Source: Owenia fusiformis
Lineage: Eukaryota; Annelida; Polychaeta; Sabellida; Oweniidae
DNA: 64,000 nt
Direction of reading: 5' to 3'
NCBI GenBank assembly: GCA_903813345.2
Contig: CAIIXF020000009.1
Coordinates: 28,432,740 to 28,496,739 of the forward strand
Shown: piece by piece, positions 1 to 12,800 of the stretch
Numbering within the stretch: position 1 is the first letter of the stretch
Layout: every line of letters begins with the position of its first letter
Made by a program: the position numbers and the translations under genes
Notes under the pieces: model-generated
Seen by the model: only the letters and a program-made list of their open reading frames with translations
What the model was told of the DNA's origin: nothing
Database searches by the model: none

Positions 1-711
1 TATCATATTATCAGAGGTAAAATATGTTGGCCTATAGTTCATTAAGACTTGGCAATAGACTGTTATTTTCATGTACATGTAGGTTCACAGTTTGGCAATA
101 CTATACCTTATGGAGGTGATTATAGCTATCTTCACTTATCTACACAGGTAGATTTACTTATGCTCAAGTAAGTACAGCATATAACAAAATAGGTGCATCT
201 GTTTCTGTTGTATCTGTCTACAGTGAAAGCTTGTAAGATGGTCAGAGTGAGCAACTGTCCATGTCTAAAAAGCCACATTACTTATTAAACTCACTGTACC
301 TTAACAGGGAAACTTGGATATCTATTAATACAAAATATACATCAATCTAAATTCTCAGTTTCGATTGGTTGAAAAAAGGTCAATAGTTTCGAGAATTGAC
401 TGCATGATTCTCTACTTGTTACCTGTATTTTGGGATTCCACTAAAACATGACTTCACAAATACGAAACGTTGATAGTCTGAAAATATAACATTTACGTCC
501 TCAATACGAAACTTTTATAGTTTTGGGTCGTTCATGGTAAACATATATACATATAAATCAATTATCTTATAAGTTGTATCAATGACTGTGGCCAGATATT
601 ATATGATATAGTTGTAAAGAGTACAAGAATGTTTATAAGGTCATTACCAAGGCATACTCTAAATTTCAAATAAATTCTGAACTAGATAACGGCAACTCCG
701 CGGAGTAGCAA
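1..711. other. Non-coding, nothing recognised
   Basis: AT-rich sequence without a coding exon or clear repeat boundary that I can see. It probably lies inside the PKA RI gene, whose later exons should be further left, beyond the window edge. Confidence 0.4.
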
Positions 712-1452
712 ATCCCAACGAACAAAATATCAATTACCGAATTCCAATCAATTATACTCATTACTTTGGTTGAAAATGAAAAAATTAGATTTTAGAATTG
801 CGAATTCCTGCAAAGCAGCCATTTTGAATTTTCTGAGGTACAAATCTGAAAAATAATACCATAATTGTGATCTACTCCAAAATTCCTTCAATTTGAGTAT
901 AATATAGCCATACTTTGAAGGGATCGAAAAATTATTGCGAAATCGTACATTAGACGGCCATTTTGAATTTTACGAGGCTCGAATCAGAAAAAAGATACAA
1001 TATTTGCAATCTACTCTAATTGCCTTTCATTTGAGTATAATAAAGCTATACTTCAGAAAGATCTAAAAATAAGCGAAAATTTCTGTTTTCCTGTCCCCCC
1101 ATACATGGCCCCTGGGGGTCAGGATGAAAAACACGGAATATATGTGAAATAGATATATGTTGTGAATACACTACCAAAATTTCAAACAATAATTTAATTA
1201 CTTTGGTTTAGAATGAAAAATTTATGATTTTTGCGAAAAAGTCCCGTCATTTTTAAAGCGGCGGCCATCTTGAAGAAATTTTTTTTTGCGTAAAACTATT
1301 CACCAATATACATCTTTCCACTAAATATGAAGAAAATCTGTCAACTAGTATTTGATTTATCTTCCGGACAGACGGACGGACTGACTGACTGACTGACGGA
1401 CGGACGGACGGAGGGCTTCACTATATCCCTAACGAACTTCGTTCGTTGGGAT
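712..1452. mobile_element. Non-autonomous TIR element with internal repeat and GACG microsatellite
   Basis: The ends are inverted copies of one 12-mer (ATCCCAACGAAC at 712-723; GTTCGTTGGGAT at 1441-1452). Inside are two diverged tandem copies of a unit of about 139 bp, starting near 819 and 958, each opening with CCATTTTGAATTTT. A GACGGACTGACT-type microsatellite lies at about 1369-1413. There is no transposase ORF. A related internal segment appears in opposite orientation at about 36296-36455. This fits a non-autonomous DNA element. The superfamily is not clear because I see no convincing target-site duplication. Confidence 0.6.
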
Positions 1453-2405
1453 GATTAACCACAATTCAGCTAAAACATCAAGGTGGGTCAATAGAAGACT
1501 AAAGGTCTATTAGAAATTCAATGTCAACAAACTCAGAAAATTTATACAAGGATAAAGGTCAATTTAAAATTTAAAAAAACCATCATAATATGAACGACAA
1601 ACGTCTCATATAATATATATTTTGGTTACTTTTCAACATACAGTCTTTCTTATACTGTCAAACCAACTTGTATTCCTACGGTAATATGTGATATCATAAT
1701 GTTGTTAAATGTAATAGCTTGAAGAGGAACACAGTATTGCTGCCACAATGAGTAAATCAACATTATATCATGTTTCATCTCACCCACTGCTTTAAACCTG
1801 TCTCCTTAAGGAGAAGAATCTGATCTGACAGATCTCCCTTAATAGAGAGATAATTATTTAGCTTGTAGGTTCCATTCTATTAGCTTGAGATAAGTCAATA
1901 GCCTGTGGGTTCCATCCGAAAAGTATGTCAATTAATCGACATATCTTGAGATAACAAGGCCCAATAATATTTTGATTTATCATTATAACATCAGAAAGTT
2001 ATCATATTTATGTGTAGCAATATCTTCGATAGTGACAGGGTACTTCACACAATTATTTCAGCCAAAGTACAAGTTTAAACATCAGTGACATGATCCCACT
2101 GTTGACTAATTATTACTTATCTCATATGTATGCATTTCTTTAGCAACCGAAAAGGGTAAAGGGCCATTCAGTATAATTTTAAACCTGTTTTATAACCTGT
2201 GATTGAATGCCATAAAGATAAAAAGTAAAAGAGGCAATTTGTATCAAGTGTAAAATCAATATGGCTGAGGATTGATAATTGCAAATTCAATCTTGACATT
2301 TACACAATAGTGTCAGAAACAGATAATACTTGACCCACATTGTCTTCATGATCAGATTACATGCATAACATCGCTAAAAGACCCCATACCATCTAAAAAT
2401 ATAAC
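1453..2405. other. Non-coding, nothing recognised
   Basis: AT-rich sequence between two mobile elements. No exon or repeat array is evident. Confidence 0.35.
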
Positions 2406-2407
2406 TA

Positions 2408-3187
2408 CCGTATTCTCTGTAATTACCGCCCACTCTCTAATAAGCGCCCACCCCGCTTCACAAAGTTCAAGAAACATCGAGGAATCAACAAGAATTGAAG
2501 AATATATCAGGAAAAAAATATTTCTCAAAATCCAGGAGCGGGCGATAATAGAGTACTTACCCTAAAACTGCTGTAAACATGACGCGTTTTGTAATTCTAT
2601 GCATCCTCTCGATACATATCTATCGATGGGTGCTTCCAAAACCATACCATGCTAATATTGTCTCCAAATAGTCCATAATGAATGAAGGAATTGTTCTTTA
2701 TCGGCATTCAGAAATTTCAAAAGCTACTGCGCAGATGTTCTGCGCATGTCAAGGTTGTGAACTTTCTGGTTTCCTTTTAATGTTTCTCGACTTTTACACG
2801 ACTTTTGCACGAATAATGATGATCTCTCATCAAATTAGAAATAATGTATAACTTTAGATCGATATCCAGCAGTCTCTAGTGGAAATATTGAAGGTAATCG
2901 GCGAAAATGACAAAGTGGGCGTGCCGGAAATAAATTAGACATAGACGGGTCTTCAACCACTGTCAATATTGTCTAAGCGATCTTTACCGTATTCTCTCCA
3001 ATAACAGCACTTGTCATATTATTATAAAAATATGTTGAAGAAAATGCATTCTTGTCAAGAAAAATTGCCATACATGAAATTCCTCGGGATTTCTGATTTC
3101 TTTCATACATGGGCGCTTATTAGAATGGTCTAAATAATGTATTTTCAATTTTCTAAACGCCCTGGGCGCTAATTACAGAGAATACGG
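2408..3187. mobile_element. 780-bp MITE, copy A, TA target site
   Basis: It is bounded by 24-bp inverted ends with one mismatch (CCGTATTCTCTGTAATTA at left, its reverse complement at right), each flanked by TA. A second copy of the same 780-bp length and same orientation lies at 7918-8697, with only scattered substitutions. There is no ORF. A further TIR-like motif (CCGTATTCTCTCC) sits inside at about 2986, so the right 200 bp can also be read as a smaller element. TA duplication points to a Tc1/mariner-type mobiliser, which is inference. Confidence 0.85.
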
Positions 3188-3900
3188 TAAGCTGTTCTAA
3201 TTAGGTAGAAGATCATAGATAGACTTTCCTGGAATTATTTAGATCTTTGTAAATCATGAACTGCCTCAAGGAAGAGGTGGTGGGTGGGGCTTTTTGGTTC
3301 AGTTTTGATGGCACTGCCAGCGCGATCTGAGATTACACAAGAGTCCTTAACTATCCATCATTCATTCAGGACTTCTTCTTCATAATTGAATTCTATTATT
3401 TCTGGTATACAGTGCTCATCATAAAGAAATGGGATCTTGATTTTCTATCACCATTCCCATACCATTGTTACTTCATACTTTTCAATAATGTCTTGATGTA
3501 CACATTCCTTAAGTTTTGTACATTTTACATTTTGCATACTGTCAACTACAAATGTCTGGTCTCTTGAAAATTCTCTTCTTTTTAACATAGGAAATCCTCA
3601 CTTTAGCAAATCAAGATGCCATTTATTTATGGTGAGCACTGTATTATAACTCATTCAATACATATTTTAGTTACTTTATAATATACTTGGAAATAATTCC
3701 CTAAGTTGATGGTGGACATTACTATGTGATCTAGCGTAACTTTTTTGGTGATACGAATCCTTTTCCTCATAAAAAATGATGCACCTTCAAATACTGACCG
3801 ACATGAAGCATGACAATCCCAGGGGGGTTCACTGTATATGAATTTTGGCGGGGGTCCTAGGCAAACCCCTTAAATATCAATATATGTTCCGATAACAAAC
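3188..3900. other. Non-coding, nothing recognised
   Basis: Presumed first intron of the minus-strand PKA RI gene. No exon or repeat is recognised. Confidence 0.35.
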
Positions 3901-3929
3901 TGTAAAATTTCAATGTGTTCTAAATACTA

Positions 3930-4320
3930 ACCAAAAAATGTCCAAAACCCATACCAAATACCTAAATATAGGATCAATGCCATACCAAATGTCCAGATAT
4001 AAGACCAATGCCATACCAAATATCTAATAAATATAGGACCAATGCCATTCCAAATGTCAAAAGAAGTCCCTGAGCAGAAGGCAGATCTATGAGGAAAACG
4101 ATCCAAAACAACCTCAAATTAGGATATATATAACTAGACATATACCATACCAGAAGTATGAGGTAACATATTTTCAACGACCATTCTCACACCAGAAAGT
4201 GGAAAAATCTGACCATTGCCATACCTCATAAGTCATAAGGTGGGGGCATTCTCATACCAGATCCTAAAATATCGGTCCATTGCCATACCAAATGTCAAAA
4301 AAGGTAACCCATGTGCATAC
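3930..4320. repeat. Degenerate short tandem repeats
   Basis: Phrases such as CCATACCAAATGTC and GGACCAATGCCATACC recur every 30-60 bp. Copies are diverged and irregularly spaced. The block lies in the presumed first intron of the PKA RI gene. Two short minus-strand ORFs here are by-products of the repeat. Confidence 0.55.
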
Positions 4321-4558
4321 ATTGAACTCCCCGGGATGACTATTGATGGTACATAAATAGATCTGTTGCATGATTTGTACGACACAACAAGAAGAACGAC
4401 ATGACACTGGACAGGTTCACATGATACGGACTGGCAACATTCAATATATAAAAAATTACACACACTGACTGAGAGAACCATATAAGCTATACTTGGAGGC
4501 CTAATGTGAGATTTTGAAGATGAAAATCATAAAATTCTGTGAGTGAAGTTTGACCTAC

Positions 4559-4741
4559 CTTTTCTAACTTTTCGAAGTATTCCCTGAGGAAGGTATGTGG
4601 GTTTCCAGGACGACTAACGCATAGTTGAACGATACATTCCTTCAAGATCTGCTGAATGTTATGCTCTTTAACGTAAGCTTCAACTTCTCGGAGGCTGTGC
4701 TCTTCTGACTTTACTTCAGTTGCCATTTTTTCTTTACCCAT
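4559..4741 (-). CDS. PRKAR1: cAMP-dependent protein kinase type I regulatory subunit, first coding exon (partial)
   Basis: This exon encodes the N-terminal dimerisation/docking domain of a PKA RI subunit. RI dimers hold the catalytic subunit inactive until cAMP binds, and the D/D domain anchors the dimer to AKAPs. Visible family features are [29 protein letters not shown] and [11 protein letters not shown], aligning with the first ~60 residues of animal RI. The exon ends in frame at a good donor (AAAAG|GTAGGTC, 4559/4558). Two in-frame ATGs are possible, at 4741 and 4726; the latter gives 56 codons and a length before SLRE close to human and fly RI. The inhibitory site and both cAMP-binding domains are not in the window and should lie beyond position 1. 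RIalpha and RIbeta cannot be separated from this exon. Confidence 0.88.
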
Positions 4742-5066
4742 CTTCCTCAAGCCGAACTATATTTTGATGAGAAAATAATTATTCATCCGCCCTCAAAATG
4801 TAATGCGGTCTTACTCCAACCTATCATATAATCCACCTCATATCATTTGGCGGTTTCATCAATATCCCGTCAGTTTATGCCATCTTTGCAATTATTTCAT
4901 ATCCTTTGAATTATCAACTACAGAAACATATGCAAAAGACAGCAAATCAGCATGATCTAGCTATTTTGTTTGTTCGTATTTCTTCGTCAAAAAAACGGAA
5001 ATGAACGAGTGAAAATCGCCAAATTCTAGAAATACAAAGAATTGTCCGAGTTTTTCTCAAATAATC
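4742..5066. promoter_or_regulatory. Candidate divergent promoter of PRKAR1 and LENG8
   Basis: The PKA RI start (minus) and LENG8 (plus) point away from each other. A clean plus-strand donor (AATC|GTAAGTATG) at 5067 and an acceptor at 6866-6867 just before the LENG8 ATG suggest that LENG8 has a non-coding first exon ending at 5066. If so, the two transcription starts share this short region. I see no TATA box. The assignment rests on splice signals and gene orientation only. Confidence 0.4.
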
Positions 5067-6867
5067 GTAAGTATGCTCATATTTAACACATTACATTAGT
5101 GTGTGTCGTATCTATGGATATCAGTAAATAAGAAAGTATAAGGAAAATGCTTTTAACGAGAAGGATGCTGTGAATATTTGATAAATTCCACTCAACTTTT
5201 TTCAAACCTCTTCAGAAAAATCAAAAATGGTGGCACTGTGACTGTGTCTACTAAGTTTTTCTCCATCTAAAATGTCACTCGACTTTTTGGCAATTAAAAG
5301 TCCCTGCCTGCATTTAGTAGTCATATATTGTCATGTGCATAATTTTGAAACCATTATCCTAATTATTTCACAAACCCTTTGTTGATTCTGCCATAGTTTC
5401 CAATTTGTTTCAGGTGCGTCTATGCCGAATTCTTTTTTCGGTCGAGGTGGAAATTTTCTACACAAAATTGAAATGGGGGTTTTAGGTCTCGGGGTACTTA
5501 TTAGTATAGTATGTATCCAACAGACTGAATGAGATTCAGTCTGTTATGATCACAGTCAGAGAGAATGTTCCGTCCGAAAGGAGATTCTGGGATTTCAAAT
5601 TCTTGAAGTTGGGAAACCCGAATGAAAAAAATGAAGTTACTTTTTTATTCCCGAATCTCTCCGAAATTAGCTCATCTTGGTGACTGTAAATTGCACAGCT
5701 GTATTCAATGGAGTCTTGTCATATTCAATCAGCCTCAATTTTAAAGTGTATATTTTATTTTTAACGTGATTTCATCGTTTTTTGTCGACTGGTAAGAATC
5801 CGCTGGGCAAATGGCAAGATGGATGACTTTTGACCTGACCTTGACCGATGGCCGTGACGTCATCAATTTTATCTCGACGTTGATTGGTTAAATGATGATC
5901 GTTGGGGAAATTTGAATTCAGTTCTCGTAACCTCCCGTGACCTCCCGAATAGGTCACGTGACCTTGTGCCAGAAGTCCGACTTTTTTGTCAGTCGACCTG
6001 TTCAAAGTACATTTAGTAATAATTATCGCTTTTCAGAACAATTTAGGAAACAATATTTTCTATCTACGTCGATTACTATACAAAGCATCTAAGGTACTTA
6101 AATTTATATGAACAACTGAGTCAATAGGGATAAATAGCGAGAGTTAAATAGATAAATAGCAGTTTGTTTTGTAAAATGTATAAAAAATGAGAAAATTCAG
6201 TGAAAAAAATTTCTGAAAATTTTCTGATTTTTTTCGCTGAATCTTCTCGTTTTTTATACACTTTATCAAAACATCCTTCTCACAAGTCTTTTCTAGGCAC
6301 ATAAGTGCACTCTTTGTGCAAAACTGGAAGATATAGACAATGTGGGGAAGGAGTGATTCTTGTTTGAAAAATAACATGTGACTCAATTGAGGAATGCAGA
6401 AAATTTCCCATCATGCACCCTGACCTTAACCTCAAATACATGACCACTTGATCAGCTCTGGCTTCTTCATAAATATTCCCGTTCTATTTACTATATGATG
6501 AAATCGATTGGGATACTAATAATAAATAAATGACTAACAGTCAAACACTGAATTGTGAGAATTGTAATATGATATTCACTTCGACACAAATTGCATTTAT
6601 AAATATGCTTCTGTAATGTTGCTCCGCCGCCTCACTACACAAATGCCAATCCTCTTTGCCATATATTGACCCGAAAGTCACATGTTGATATAAATTATAA
6701 AAGAATGGTAGTAACATATACGTAATAACTTACGAAAGAAGATGCTGGGGAGATCATAGCTTAATGATGTAGTCTAGGCCCTATATATTAATGTTCTCTT
6801 AAAAGCACATAGTTCGCCAAAGCCCCCTACCAGTCTAACCATAAAATCAGTCACACTCATCTTTCAG
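5067..6867 (+). other. Presumed 5' UTR intron of LENG8
   Basis: It runs from the donor at 5067 to the acceptor CTTTCAG ending at 6867, ten bases before the ATG. It contains a short hairpin at about 5519-5545 (arms AACAGACTGAA). ORFs at 5772-6005 and 6144-6386 look random. The first exon itself is inferred, not shown. Confidence 0.35.
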
Positions 6868-6876
6868 ATACCCAAC

Positions 6877-9800
6877 ATGAATCCAGATGCTTGGGAAAAA
6901 GCTAAACAAGCTCTGAATGCATTAGCTGACAAAGAGCCTAGCACTAATAGTAATAATAATACTGATGGGGTGAGTGATAAACCAACAGAAGTGATGCTCA
7001 AACAACAGCAGCTTGGAGGCATCTACCCACAGTCTCAATTCAATGGATATGCTCCGTAAGTCTTACACTCAGAATTGATAGCTTTAATAACTTGTGTAGA
7101 GAAAACCACCATATTAGGCTATATTTAATACCCATCATCATGGATGCTACCAATTGTTTTTACTTTTTTGAAACCCAGCTTACAAATTACAGATTTTTCA
7201 TCATTTATAATCCTGATTTCAGTTATGGTGGTCCACCTGGACCAATAGGACCAAGAATCCCTGCACCATATGGTATTGATACACACAGGCCTCCTCCTCC
7301 ACCACGCGGCCAATGGGGACCACATTTCAGACAACAGTCGCCATTCAGAGTAAGTATTAATCTTTAGTATATCAGTGATCTTCCCAGCATTACAGCAAGT
7401 GAACGAATCACCCACCTGAAATGTCAAAACCACCTGAAAATTTGCACTTACTTGGAAATAAGAAAAATCATGAAAAATTGGCATATTTTGTTGTAGAAGC
7501 ATGAATTGAAAAACATTAAATTATGTTTCAGTCATATGTTTACTTTTATTTACAATAAATATAATTCAATATATTTTGAAACTGTAGCCTCGTGGTCCCC
7601 CTATGTACAATGGATATGGTCCTATGCCCCCTGGACCACCACCCCCTGGACCAGATGATTTTGAAAACCACAACCAAGGAGGACCTCCTGGCTGGAATAA
7701 AAATAAACGTAAGTACAGCTGTACCATTCATGTCTATTGTATAATTGTGTACATGGTTCATGCTAGGCTTTTAGACTGTAGTACGGTGCCACAGTCTAAT
7801 CAACTCTCAACATAGCCTATTCACGTTATATAATTATTTGGACGAAATCATGTAAACAAGCTAAGGAAAGATTTAGACTTATCGTGATTTAGTTTGTTGG
7901 GCGATAAAATAGAGTTACCGTATTCTCTGTTATTACCGCCCACTCTCTAATAAGCGCCCACCCCGCTTCACAAAGTTCAAGAAACATCGAGGAATCAACA
8001 AGAATTGAAGAATATATCAGGAAAAAAATATTTCTCAAAATCCAGGAGCGGGCGATAATAGAGTACTTACCCTAAAACTGCTGTAAACACGACGCGTTTT
8101 GTAATTCTATGCATCCTCTCGATACATATCTATCGATGGGTGCTTCCCACACCATACCATGCTAATATTGTCTCCAAATAGTCCATAATGAATGAAGGAA
8201 TTGTTCTTTATCGGCATTCAGAAATTTCAAAAGCTACTGCGCAGATGTTCTGCGCATGTCAAGGTCGTGAACTTTCTGGTTTCTTTTTAATGTTTCTCGA
8301 CTTTTACACGACTTTTGCACGAATAATGATGATCTCTCATCAAATTAGAAATAATGTATAACTTTAGATCGATATCCAGCAGTCTCTAGTGGAAATATTG
8401 AAGGTAATCGGCAATAATGACAAAGTGGGCGTGCCGGAAATAAATTAGACATAGACGGGTCTTCAACCACTGTCAATATTGTCTAATCGATCTTTACCGT
8501 ATTCTCTCCAATAACAGCACTTGTCATATTATTATAAAAATATGTTGAAGAAAATGCATTCTTGTCAAGAAAAATTGCCATACATGAAATTCCTCTGGAT
8601 TTCTGATTTCTTTCATACATGGGCGCTTATTAGAATGGTCTAAATAATGTATTTTCAATTTTCTAAACGCCCTGGGCGCTAATTACAGAGAATACGGTAC
8701 CTCTTTTTACCCAAAGTTCTAAATATTATGACATGGCCTCCCTGAGATCAACCATGTTAATCGAGATAGGTTATTATGATCGTCAGATGTCTGATTTTTC
8801 CAAAGTGTCCAACTCATTAATATCAACCTTATTTTTGTTTTCATAGAGCATCCAAATAGTGCTGGCATCAGATTCAGTTTACCATCAAAACGACCAGTTC
8901 AATCTACCAATGCAATAGAAGAGTATGGTCAGAATCAGACTCAGAAGAAGCCTAACCAGAAACCCCCACAACCACCCAAGCCCACTCCATATAAACCTGG
9001 GGAGAATGATGATGAAGATGATGATACTGGTCCTTCAGCTAAACAATCTGAACAGAAAAGAAATGATGAAGATACTGCTAATGCAATGGCACAGCCATGG
9101 TCTGATAGTTTAAAGTAAGCTCTTATACATTTCACTCCAAACTGCTAGGTTTCCCAAAAATTGACCACAAAATTCTTAGTAGCGTAAACATGTTGACCAT
9201 TTTCCCCAAAAAACAATTTATGGTGCATTTGTGTTGAGAATTGAGCTATGAATCTTATATTATACTGTATATGTATTCACAAATTATTAGTATTGATAAA
9301 GGATAGAATACAATATAACACAATATGATGTGTCTTGATATCCACTGCAATCAGGTGTTTACATTTATATAAAATGTATTTCTATTTCAGGCGTTATGTT
9401 TCCCGTTGTTTTGCTGGAGCGACCAATGATAAGCAGAAAGATATAATAGAGAAGCTTCTTAAAGACAAATTAACTCAGATATTTAAAGATGGAACATCGG
9501 AGACTGTTAACTGGGACCTTCAGCCACTGCTTTTGTAAGTCTCACATATATTTATTTTATTGACAATAGTATCAAAGCATGTGTAAACTATTTGTAAACT
9601 AAGAAACTGATCAAACAAAAAACTATGAAAATACATGGATAAAATAAATCTTCAATTAAGAGAGAAGTAGAACAAATCATGTTTAAATATATGCACTCTG
9701 GATTTAATGTTCTTTTGAGGACCATCTGGAAATCAGCTGGCCATATTGGATGTTCTTAACCTGATATCTGCAACTGTATTGTTGTTATAGTTGGTTCTCT

Positions 9801-12800
9801 TATTTTCACCACATGTTTTCTTGTTCTATCTTCCAGTGGTGGCAAACAAATATCACAACCCCAGCAGCCAATGGAATTCACACCTGGTCCAGGTCTTGGG
9901 CGTGGATTGAGTCCCCAGGGACGAGGTCTGGGATCAGGTCGAGGACGAGGAAGACGTGGTCGAGGAAGGTGGGAAGACGGAGACAATCCCAATTTTATGC
10001 CTTTCAATAATCGCTTCAATCCATCACCTAGACGATCAAGAACCCCACCCTCTCGAAGCAGAAGAGATAGACATCGTAGAAGCAGGTCACGGTCTGATTC
10101 AAGGTCGCGATCCAGGTCAAGGTCACCATACAGAAGGAGAGAGAGACATAGGAGTAGAAGATACAGTGAAAGGTAAACAACAGTGATATCTTTTGTTATG
10201 TCATCGGTTGTAATCACTTCATGTCCTTGTACTAAGTACTCATATCCTCATGTGCATTTGATACCTTGTTGAAAATATGTAACAAAACATCAAGATTACT
10301 TAAAAATACTTTTTCTATGGTGTCACTATAACATCATAAACATTATAAGACAAGACTTTGTTTTAGTGTGAACCTTTTTGATTTGATAAATGCTTTACAG
10401 TAGTAGCAGTAGCAGCGATAATTCAGAGATATCTAGGAATTCTCATGCCTCACATGATTCTGATCGCAAACGATCTCGCAATAATGAACGCCACAAGCCA
10501 GATTGGCATGATAAACAGAAGGGGCGTGGTCGTGGAAGAGGGAGGGGTCGAGGTAGAGGAGACACCCCTAAAGAGAAAGGTGACAACCCTAATTATATCC
10601 CTCTGGGAACTGGCAATGAGAGTAATAACCTGAAGAATAGACTTGGAAAGAAGAAGAAAAATAAAAAAGGGTGAGTGAGAGTAGTGTTATTCAAAAAGTT
10701 TTGAGAAGTTTCTTAGCAAAATTTGAACAATTCTAATATATTGCTTTGACATCACTGTACTCTACATGGGTTTGTTTCAACACTAATTTTAAAATGTGAA
10801 AGTAATGAAAAATGTGTGTGTATGTTCCAGAGAAGACCTTATAATGTATGTAGATGATGTAGACAAGGCAGCTAAACTTCAGTCCAGAATGGCGCGGTTT
10901 GGGGACCAACTGGGCTCTAACTCAAGGACACCAAAAATTAACATTAACAACTATAATGTAAGTTTAGATTCTCTTGAACAGTTGGCCATGAATATTTTGA
11001 GATATTGAGATATAATACACAATTTTAATATAGGGGTGGGCGAGAATCCAAAATTATGTTTAGTAAAAATGACACTGTTGCTGTAGTTCACATTTGTGTC
11101 ATCTGGAGCTTATTATGGTTTTGATGCTCAGGCAAATAGATTAGCTAATGAAGTAATATAATGTTGGATAAGACCCCTTTCCCTCTTCGACTGTCATTCA
11201 GTTTTACTCAACTTCCCAATACGAAATGACCTTCACCTATGAATGATAATATGCTGATTTTTTCAGTCCACATAATGAACTTAAAAACAAATGTTGGATT
11301 GATATTTTGATATTCTATATTGTATTGTAGGATGAGGACTCTATGGATGTCGACTATGGGGACTTTTTTGACATTGTGGGAACATGTACAGATCTTGAAA
11401 AGAGATATCTCCGTCTAACAGCAGTAAGTATACCACTTAATCACTACAGTTTTTGTAGTGCTTAATCACTACAGTTTTCGTAGTGCTGTAAAGCCATTCT
11501 GATTGACCATATTCATATATTTGTTTGTATACTTCAGTTGTATATCTCTGTGTAATAGAACTCATTTGATGAATCTATATGGTATTTACTTCTTATCTCA
11601 TTTTTGAATGAGATAAGAATTCCTCAGTTCATCTCTGTTCAGTCTATACCTTTTTAAAGCGTTATACATATATTCTTCCTATTTTCACACTCCAGTCCCT
11701 TGAAAATCACTATTTGGCCTATAGATAACCTTTACTAAAGTATTTTTAATTTTTTGCCCCATTAAGGCACCAGATCCATCCACTGTACGACCTGTTGATA
11801 TTCTACGGAAGTCCCTAGTGATGGTACAGACCCATTGGAAACAAAATGGCAACTACCACTATGCTTGCGAGCAACTGAAGGCTATAAGGCAGGATCTTAC
11901 TGTGCAATGTATAAGGAATGACTTTACTATAGAGGTCTATGAGGTGCATGCTAGAATTGCCCTGGAAAAGGTACGAATCTCAAAGTTCATGTCACCACTA
12001 AGAAGTGATAATGGCATATTGTCATACACATCATTTTTTGTGACAGGTGTTAGTCAACGTTCAATGGCTATGACAAATGGTTACATTTTTTCATTGCAAC
12101 CAGGGGTTGACATTTTGTCAGTGTTTATGCATTAATAATTTTTATTTGTTAATAAAATATGTGAAGATAGTAGAGAAGAGGCTTATGAAACACAATTATT
12201 CAGTTTATATTAAGGTTAGGAGCCCCCTAGAGGCTTATTTTGAATGTATGAAATGGGAAATTACTGAGTTTCATCGATCTAAAGAAAATGAAACAATATT
12301 CTTGTTATGAGAGTCTTATGAAATACAACATGCTAACTCGTTACAGGGTGATCTTCCAGTTTGTAACATATTGATGCATATTGTACTACCATATTTACAG
12401 GGCGACCATGAGGAATACAACCAGTGCCAAACACAGCTTAAATGTCTATACATGGATGAGGGGAGGAACAGGAAACACATGCATGAGTTTATAGCTTATA
12501 GAATACTCTACTATATATTCACTAAAAATACACTAGGTGAGATGAAAATCAATTTGTATTAACATTAATTATCATACATGGGTAAGTAATACCATAAAAT
12601 TGTTTCACGAATTGCAATGTTTTTTTAAAGGAATGAAAATAATAAGTAATCCATCACGTAATGATAATGATAATAATATTCACGTATTTGCAAATATTGA
12701 GAATAAACACTGAACCATGTGATATATCAAATTATCATCTGGTTTTGTTCATTATTATTATTTTGACATTATTCCAGACCTGACCACAGTTCTTGCATCT

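Noticed and set aside
9756-10217. 153-codon minus-strand ORF rich in Arg/Leu/Pro
   Set aside because: It is antisense to the RG/SR-coding LENG8 exon 6; the composition simply mirrors that repeat.
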